From Prevotellaceae bacterium (GTDB lineage Bacteria > Bacteroidota > Bacteroidia > Bacteroidales > Bacteroidaceae): DNA of 37,112 bases. The stretch lies in assembly GCA_003150315.1 (NCBI GenBank), contig QAML01000054.1:1-37112 (forward strand), in the 5' to 3' direction. The notes below the pieces were generated by a model. That model was not told where the DNA came from, did not search any database, and saw only the letters and a program-made list of their open reading frames with translations. This document shows, in pieces, positions 32,278 to 37,112 of this stretch (positions are counted from its first letter, which is position 1; the number at the start of each line of letters is the position of its first letter). The translations under genes and the position numbers were made by a program.

Positions 32278-32303
32278 CGCATATTATGAATTAATATATC
32301 CGT

Positions 32304-33044
32304 TTATTTGTTATCGGCAAGGTATTTGTCGAGCGCAGCAGTTATTGAAGGAACTTCGGGAGTGGGAGCAGCAAGGTCGAGACGCAGTCCGAGTTCGTTG
32401 ACAGCCTTTTGTGCCGAATTTCCATAGCATGCTATGCGTATGTCGTCCTGTTTGAAATCGGGGAAATTCTTCTTCAAAGCCTGCACTCCCGCAGAGGTGA
32501 AGAAAATCATCATATCGTAGTCGAATTTTTCTCCCGGTTTGAAGTCGTTGCTCACCGTGCGATACATCACAACTTCCTTGTATTTCAAACCTTTCGCATC
32601 AAGAAGCGTCTTGATATGGTCATCGTGCACATCACTAACCGGAATGAGATATTTTTCAGCCTTGTGCTTAATCATTACAGCCACAAGTTCGGGAAGTTTA
32701 CCGGTCGTTCCGAAGAAAACCTTGCGTTTGCGATACACGGTATACTTTTGTATGTATAAAGAAACGGTTTCGGAAATTCCGAAATACTTCATGTCCTCGG
32801 GAATGGTGAGACGTTGTTCGCGTGCTATTCGGAAAAAATTGTCCACCGCAGTACGTGAAGTGAAAACAATAGCAGTGTAATCGAGAATGTTTACCTTTTC
32901 TTTGCGAAAATCTTTTGCGCTGACACCCTCAACCTTGATAAAAGGTCTAAAAACGAGTTCTACTCCGTACTTTTGCGCAATATTGAAATAAGGTGATTTC
33001 TCAGAGCTTGGCTGAGGTTGGGACACCAAAATTTTTTTGATCAT
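32304..33044 (-). CDS. hemD: Uroporphyrinogen-III synthase family protein
   Basis: HemD closes and inverts ring D of hydroxymethylbilane to give uroporphyrinogen III, the precursor of heme, siroheme and cobalamin. The 246-residue protein shows the two-domain HemD pattern: KILVSQPQP at the N-terminus, AIVFTSRTAVDNFF, FFGTTGKLPEL, YLIPVSDVHDD and MIFFTSAGVQAL, then ACYGNSAQKAV. Sequence conservation in this family is low, so the assignment rests on these segments and on the adjacent DUF4271 gene, a pairing common in Bacteroidota. It starts 4 nt after the DUF4271 stop. No other tetrapyrrole genes are in the window. Confidence 0.87.
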   Translation of the reverse strand: MIKKILVSQPQPSSEKSPYFNIAQKYGVELVFRPFIKVEGVSAKDFRKEKVNILDYTAIVFTSRTAVDNFFRIAREQRLTIPEDMKYFGISETVSLYIQKYTVYRKRKVFFGTTGKLPELVAVMIKHKAEKYLIPVSDVHDDHIKTLLDAKGLKYKEVVMYRTVSNDFKPGEKFDYDMMIFFTSAGVQALKKNFPDFKQDDIRIACYGNSAQKAVNELGLRLDLAAPTPEVPSITAALDKYLADNK

Positions 33045-33048
33045 TTCT

Positions 33049-34089
33049 TTAGATGTTCACTATCAATATTTCGTTGAAATATACTAATGCTCTCCATAGC
33101 AGAAGCACCGGTATCAATTCCAGGGTGCAAAAGTACAAAATTAAATGGATACCGCTGAATTGGTATACAAAAAAGATTTGTCTGCATTTTATCAATTGCA
33201 AAAGTTTGAAAGTTCCGACTAACAAAACAACCGTTATTCCGAGAGGTCTGAATGACAAATCGAAATAAACAACAAGCAAAGCAAGGGCAAAAAGCGACAG
33301 TCCCAGAAGTGTAACCATGAGCAGATAGGAATCGAGCCACTTGCGGTTTTGCACACGGTCAAAGAACACCCAGTTCACCATCTTGTAAGCCGCAATCTTT
33401 ATTACGAAATAAGCAAAACATATTGCCGTGTCCATGCCGAGCAATATGTAGGGCGAAACCTGGTTGAAAACTTCCGTGAGATTAAGCTGCGTGTAGTCGA
33501 AAAACAGAATGGCAAGCGTGAAACAGGTTTGCAGAATGAGAAAAATGTGTCCGCGCACCTCGGGATTGGCACTCATGGACGAATCTCCGCCGTCAACATG
33601 AAAGTAGAAGAAGTTTTTTATCCTTTCAACAAGGATTCCTATGTTTCTTGCTATAAACAGCGAAACAATAAAGAAGCTTACGAGCAACAAACCGGTAACA
33701 TAATCGTCGCTGTTAAGCCTGTAGGTTATCGGTTCTGCCGCCATGCCAATCTGATTCACCCTCAATTCGGGATGGAAATACTCCTTGTCGGAAAAATAAT
33801 TCTCTCGCAAGTCGAATTTCTTTATATCCGCATGGGCGGGAGAGCCTTTGAGTCCCGGAAGATAGAGAGTGTCGGGACAAGTGGAGAGATGAATTGCCGG
33901 AGGAATATCCATCATTGCCTGCACAGCCGAGTCTTGTTGCCCGGGAGTGGCATCGGCAGGCAAAAGGCGCAGTATTCCGCTCACCGTTTTAGGTTTCGGT
34001 CTGGCAGTAACGGCTACCGTATCGGCTGATTCCTCGAAAGAATAACCGGAAACCGTGTCCTGCGGTGCATGCAGCGGAATGTATTTCAT
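33049..34089 (-). CDS. DUF4271 integral membrane protein
   Basis: This is a 346-residue protein. Residues 1 to about 125 are polar (Pro/Thr-rich, ending in LRVNQIGMAAEPITYRLNSD). The rest holds about seven hydrophobic helices, for example LLLVSFFIVSLFIARNIGIL and LLMVTLLGLSLFALALLVVY. It matches the DUF4271 family of Bacteroidota, whose function is unknown. It is in one transcription unit with the LOG-family gene (31-nt gap) and hemD (4-nt gap). Confidence 0.83.
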   Translation of the reverse strand: MKYIPLHAPQDTVSGYSFEESADTVAVTARPKPKTVSGILRLLPADATPGQQDSAVQAMMDIPPAIHLSTCPDTLYLPGLKGSPAHADIKKFDLRENYFSDKEYFHPELRVNQIGMAAEPITYRLNSDDYVTGLLLVSFFIVSLFIARNIGILVERIKNFFYFHVDGGDSSMSANPEVRGHIFLILQTCFTLAILFFDYTQLNLTEVFNQVSPYILLGMDTAICFAYFVIKIAAYKMVNWVFFDRVQNRKWLDSYLLMVTLLGLSLFALALLVVYFDLSFRPLGITVVLLVGTFKLLQLIKCRQIFFVYQFSGIHLILYFCTLELIPVLLLWRALVYFNEILIVNI

Positions 34090-34120
34090 CTCTTTCCTGA
34101 ATGTTTATATCTATGTCGGT

Positions 34121-34708
34121 TTACATCTGCGCCATTTTCGATATGGCGGTGTCCCATTGCGGCGTGTTCCTTATCAAGTCCGCTGCCTGTCGCGGCGTGT
34201 CGGCTATGCTCCACAGATTCCTGTGAATCTCGCGCATGAACTTCTCTTCCACCGCCCGCTCAAGCATTTCCTTCAGAGGATTGAAGTATCCCCGCGTGTT
34301 TAGAATAACTATGGGATCGGCATAAAGCCCCAACTGTTTCCACGTAATTATTTCCATAAGTTCCTCGAGCGTTCCCACACCTCCGGGAAGGGCTATGGTG
34401 GCATCCGCCAAAGATACTATTTTTTCTTTACGTGTGTGCATGTCGGGAGTAACGATAAGGTTTGTAAGCTTTTCCCTGCACCAGCCGTTGTCAACCATGA
34501 ATTGTGGAATAACACCCGTTACCTTTCCTCCTGCATCAAGTGCGGCATCGGCAAGAGCCCCCATAAGACCTACTTTTCCCGCACCATAAACAATCTCTAT
34601 GCCTTCTGCGGCAAGCGTTCTGCCTAATTCCGCCGCTGCATCGATATATTCGCTGCTAACTTGCGAACTTGATGCGGCATAAACGGCAACTCTTTTTATT
34701 TCACTCAT
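34121..34708 (-). CDS. LOG-family (TIGR00730) Rossmann-fold nucleotide phosphoribohydrolase
   Basis: This 195-residue protein is of the LOG family, which hydrolyses nucleoside 5'-monophosphates such as cytokinin riboside monophosphate or AMP to base and ribose phosphate. The defining motifs are MHTRK (90-94) and PGGVGTLEE (108-116). The N-terminal VYAASSS and GGKVTGVIPQF are also typical. The start at 34708 (MSEIKRVAVY) is preferred to one at 34735, which would add nine residues lying in the metK terminator region. Its role in Bacteroidota is not clear. It leads the LOG-DUF4271-hemD cluster; no promoter box was found between it and metK. Confidence 0.9.
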   Translation of the reverse strand: MSEIKRVAVYAASSSQVSSEYIDAAAELGRTLAAEGIEIVYGAGKVGLMGALADAALDAGGKVTGVIPQFMVDNGWCREKLTNLIVTPDMHTRKEKIVSLADATIALPGGVGTLEELMEIITWKQLGLYADPIVILNTRGYFNPLKEMLERAVEEKFMREIHRNLWSIADTPRQAADLIRNTPQWDTAISKMAQM

Positions 34709-34714
34709 ATTTCT

Positions 34715-34761
34715 AAAAAACAAAGCCCGGAGCAACCGCGTTACAAGTGGCTGCGCCGGGC
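34715..34761 (-). terminator. Intrinsic terminator after metK
   Basis: GCCCGG (34725-34730) pairs with CCGGGC (34756-34761), with further inner pairs. On the minus strand TTTGTTTTTT follows (34715-34724). It lies 18 nt after the metK stop and 7 nt before the next start, so the downstream cluster may depend on read-through. Confidence 0.75.
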
Positions 34762-34779
34762 AAACAATTCATTTATAAT

Positions 34780-36063
34780 TTAGATGCCGAACGCTTCGCG
34801 CACCTTATCAACATAATCAAGTTTCTCCCAAGTGAAAAGTTCCACGGTTTCATCCTTATCACCGAAATAAGCATTGTGGAAATGTTTGGTTACAGTTTGG
34901 GGTTCGCGACCGAAATGTCCGTAAGCCGCCGTCTCTTCATAGATAGGATTGCGCAGTTTCAGGCGTTTCTCTATGGCATACGGGCGAAGATCGAAAATAT
35001 CTCCTATTTTCTTTGCAATTTCTCCGTCGGAAATTTTCAGATGTGAGGTTCCGTTGGTGTTTACATATATATTAATCGGCTCGGCAACGCCTATGGCATA
35101 GCTCAACTGAATCAAAATTTCATCGGCAACGCCTGCGGCAACAAGATTCTTTGCTATGTGGCGTGCGGCATAGCATGCCGAACGGTCAACCTTTGAAGGA
35201 TCTTTTCCCGAAAAAGCACCACCACCATGCGCTCCGCGACCTCCGTAAGTATCAACTATGATTTTGCGACCCGTAAGACCGGTATCGCCGTGAGGACCTC
35301 CGATAACAAATTTGCCGGTAGGGTTAACGAAGTATTTTATATTGTTGTCGAAAAGTTTCTTTACCGATTCGGTTTTTATCTCTGCTAGCACGCGCGGAAT
35401 CACAATGTTTATTACGTCCTCGCGAATCTTTGCAAGCATTTCTTCATCGGCTGCTTTCTGATTGCCGTCCTTTGCCTCCACAAACTCATCGTGCTGTGTG
35501 GAAACTACAATCGTATCAATGCGCACAGGCTTGTTGTTGTCGTCATACTCAACCGTTACCTGGCTTTTTGCATCAGGACGGAGATAAGTCATAACCTTTC
35601 CTTCGCGGCGAATCTCTGCAAGCACAGTGAGAATCTTGTTTGCAAGCGCAAGCGTAAGCGGCATGTAATTCGCCGTTTCGTTTGTGGCGTAACCAAACAT
35701 TATTCCCTGGTCGCCCGCACCCTGATTCATCGGATCTTCGCGCTCTACGCCGCGACGTATGTCGGCACTCTGCTCGTGAATAGCGTTTAGAACGCCGCAC
35801 GATTCCGCTTCAAATTTGTATTCAGCCTTTGTGTAACCGATACGACCTATTGTTTTTCGCACAACTTCGTGAAGGTCCACATAGGTTTTAGTCTTTACTT
35901 CACCTGCCACTACCACTTGTCCTGTGGTAACTAAAGTTTCGCAAGCTACTTTCGAGTTGCGGTCGTAAGCAAGCAACTCATCAAGCACGGCGTCCGATAT
36001 TTGATCGGCCACCTTGTCGGGATGTCCCTCTGACACTGATTCGGAAGTGAATAAGTAAGCCAT
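34780..36063 (-). CDS. metK: S-adenosylmethionine synthase
   Basis: MetK makes S-adenosylmethionine from methionine and ATP. The 427-residue protein carries [11 protein letters not shown] (G13-K17) at the ATP site, [12 protein letters not shown] (from G115) and the glycine-rich [16 protein letters not shown] loop. Its length is greater than the 384 residues of E. coli MetK because of internal insertions around residues 195-260, common in Bacteroidota. It is preceded by a long leader with a SAM-II riboswitch and followed by an intrinsic terminator, so it is probably monocistronic and feedback-controlled by its product. Confidence 0.98.
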   Translation of the reverse strand: MAYLFTSESVSEGHPDKVADQISDAVLDELLAYDRNSKVACETLVTTGQVVVAGEVKTKTYVDLHEVVRKTIGRIGYTKAEYKFEAESCGVLNAIHEQSADIRRGVEREDPMNQGAGDQGIMFGYATNETANYMPLTLALANKILTVLAEIRREGKVMTYLRPDAKSQVTVEYDDNNKPVRIDTIVVSTQHDEFVEAKDGNQKAADEEMLAKIREDVINIVIPRVLAEIKTESVKKLFDNNIKYFVNPTGKFVIGGPHGDTGLTGRKIIVDTYGGRGAHGGGAFSGKDPSKVDRSACYAARHIAKNLVAAGVADEILIQLSYAIGVAEPINIYVNTNGTSHLKISDGEIAKKIGDIFDLRPYAIEKRLKLRNPIYEETAAYGHFGREPQTVTKHFHNAYFGDKDETVELFTWEKLDYVDKVREAFGI

Positions 36064-36123
36064 CTTCTAATATAATAATTTTATGTATGCGGGCACGAAT
36101 GCCTTTGCACACGGGTTAAAACT

Positions 36124-36202
36124 GTCTTCTTTCGGGCGGAAGACCTTTACTACTTCAACTAAACTTTGCGGAAACGCTCACGGTCTGCATTAAAAACGAC
36201 CG
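36124..36202 (-). other. Hairpins between the SAM-II aptamer and metK
   Basis: Two hairpins follow the aptamer in the leader. CGGTC/GACCG spans 36181-36202. GTCTTC/GAAGAC (36139-36144 with 36124-36129) is followed by AGTTTT and may be a weak attenuator. A third small stem, GGCA...TGCC, lies around 36090-36105. They could form the expression platform. Confidence 0.4.
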
Positions 36203-36203
36203 A

Positions 36204-36253
36204 TGTTTTAGCATTGTTTTTATGTGGTTGCAAGCAGCTCAAATCTATCCACT
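36204..36253 (-). promoter_or_regulatory. SAM-II riboswitch aptamer
   Basis: On the minus strand the conserved SAM-II order is present: P1 GTGG (36249-36252), loop motif GATTTGA (36239-36245), GCTTGCAA, P1 partner CCAC (36224-36227), an A-rich linker ATAAAAA, and the 3' element AATGCTAAA (36207-36214). The pseudoknot can form between GCTTG (36231-36235) and CAATGC (36211-36216) with one bulged U. SAM-II is a compact pseudoknot aptamer found in alphaproteobacteria and Bacteroidota that turns off methionine/SAM genes when SAM is bound. Its place in the metK leader fits this. Identification is by motif recall, not a covariance search. Confidence 0.88.
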
Positions 36254-36297
36254 AAATATTATTTCGTTGTCCCCGATTGCAGGAAAAACGTTCGTTG

Positions 36298-36305
36298 CAA
36301 AGTTA
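36298..36305 (-). promoter_or_regulatory. -7 box for metK
   Basis: The minus strand reads TAACTTTG followed by CAACG. Transcription from here would give a leader of about 225 nt that includes the SAM-II aptamer. No -33 element at the right spacing is evident. The AT-rich stretch 36306-36516 up to the next gene shows nothing else recognised. Confidence 0.55.
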
Positions 36306-36516
36306 GAATATATTTTTCAATTACATTCCATATCGGATACATTATTTTTCTGCTCCTTATTTTTTTCAACTTCTTTGTGTTAATGACGAAAAAAAACAGG
36401 ATTTTTATTTGTTCATTTTAAAATAAAATCACACTTTTGTCCATTGAAAACGTTTTAGCATACTACAAAGACTTAACGCCATTGCTTGAAAATAAAATTT
36501 GATAAGTATATACTCC

Positions 36517-37112
36517 ATGAAAAAGATTAGCTTTGGGTTACTGATGCTGACGCTTCTTGCATTCAGCTTCTTTTCATGTTCCGACAAAGTGGATGAGTCG
36601 AACATTTATGTGTTCAACGGGAAGTCTATAGCCGACTATATCAAGGAAGACCCCGATTTGAGCTATTATTACTTCATGCTTCAGCACGCCAAGAGCGGCA
36701 AGAAAGGTTCCACAATGGACCACCTTCTCGAGGCACGCGGAAACTACACCGTTTTTGCGCCTACCAATGCGGCGGTTCAGCATTATCTCGACTCAATTTT
36801 CGCTACTCCCAACTACGACATCAATCAAACTCCCGACTCCGTGGCTCAGGACATCGTGTTCAACAGCATAATTGACACCGAAAGCAGCGAAGCCTATAAA
36901 ACCACTACCTTCCAGGAAGGCACATTCGACTATAAAACCATGGCAGACCGCTTTGCCACCGTCAGCTTCGGCACAAACGACACAACGGGCAAGGTCCGCA
37001 TATTCATAGACGCCTTCTCCGAAATAACAAATCCCGACAACGAAGCCGAAAACGGCTGGATGCACGTGGTGAACCGCGTGGTTATGCCGTATTCCAGTAC
37101 CCTGCCCGACCT
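36517..37112 (+). CDS. FAS1 (fasciclin) domain lipoprotein, 3' end outside window
   Basis: The frame is open from this ATG to the window edge (198 codons). The protein has a lipoprotein signal (MKKISFGLLMLTLLAFSFFS, then C21) and a FAS1 domain, recognised from YTVFAPTNAAVQHYLDS and, near the window end, GWMHVVNRVVMP. In Bacteroidota such surface lipoproteins often come as tandem FAS1 domains next to SusC/SusD-like genes, so a nutrient-uptake or adhesion locus may start here (inference). It diverges from metK across a 450-nt gap. Confidence 0.87.
   Translation, partial: MKKISFGLLMLTLLAFSFFSCSDKVDESNIYVFNGKSIADYIKEDPDLSYYYFMLQHAKSGKKGSTMDHLLEARGNYTVFAPTNAAVQHYLDSIFATPNYDINQTPDSVAQDIVFNSIIDTESSEAYKTTTFQEGTFDYKTMADRFATVSFGTNDTTGKVRIFIDAFSEITNPDNEAENGWMHVVNRVVMPYSSTLPD

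Noticed and set aside
36181..36202. CGGTC/GACCG hairpin in the metK leader as an intrinsic terminator
   Set aside because: The stem is only 5 bp with a 12-nt loop and no U-tract follows.
1..37112. CRISPR array
   Set aside because: The repeated elements are scattered over the window in separate intergenic regions and not regularly spaced; no Cas gene is present.
1..37112. Insertion sequence or transposon behind the palindromic elements
   Set aside because: No transposase, integrase or RAYT-type reading frame was found in any frame in the window, so the elements are listed only as repeats.

Overview
The window looks like a chromosomal segment of a Bacteroidales bacterium (Bacteroidota, gut or oral type). 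The evidence is: many promoter boxes of the Bacteroidota form TAnnTTTG, several with a TTG or TTTG 19-21 nt upstream; A-rich start regions without a Shine-Dalgarno GGAGG; Bacteroidota-specific families (DUF2795, DUF4271, split chromate transporter, 658-residue SpeA, GH71/99-like secreted proteins); a C-terminal type IX-like sorting tail; and a SAM-II riboswitch in front of metK. The genus cannot be fixed from the sequence alone. No rRNA, tRNA, CRISPR array, transposase or integrase was seen.

Layout. 0.3-3.4 kb: miaB and a sialidase-family protein on the minus strand, diverging from a zinc-ribbon Nudix hydrolase. 3.6-12.1 kb: three secreted glycan-active proteins on the plus strand, a GH20 beta-hexosaminidase and two tandem GH71/99-like paralogues, the second carrying a 770-residue modular extension. 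12.1-13.0 kb: a gene-free stretch with two apparent small-RNA transcription units, each with its own promoter and intrinsic terminator. 13.0-14.1 kb: a degenerate methyltransferase-like gene and a DUF2795 gene. 14.3-20.7 kb: topA-aroK-speA-argB-cyclophilin, with three ATGA overlaps, as one transcription unit. 20.9-23.9 kb: an accessory island with a 5'-truncated Rhs tip ending in an AT-rich HExxH (zincin-like) effector domain, then a lipoprotein and an ankyrin protein as candidate immunity or island genes. 24.1-25.2 kb: paired chromate-transporter halves. 25.5-27.5 kb: GT9 heptosyltransferase-like and LpxL-like acyltransferase genes (lipid A/LPS). 27.7-36.1 kb, minus strand: mutS, tyrS, hemD-DUF4271-LOG cluster, metK. 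36.5 kb to end: a partial FAS1 lipoprotein.

The most striking unexplained structure is a family of about 70-130 bp intergenic elements, seven copies in 37 kb, each next to the 3' end of a gene. They share a left block, a central palindrome (perfect over 40 bp in one copy) and a right block, and they are built from recombined half-sites of the type AAAATACAAGSC. No mobile-element gene accompanies them. Other points for follow-up are the two small-RNA units at 12.3 and 12.8 kb, the SAM-II aptamer placed about 140 nt before the metK start, and the orphan Rhs tip whose truncated 5' end lies just after one of the palindromic elements.
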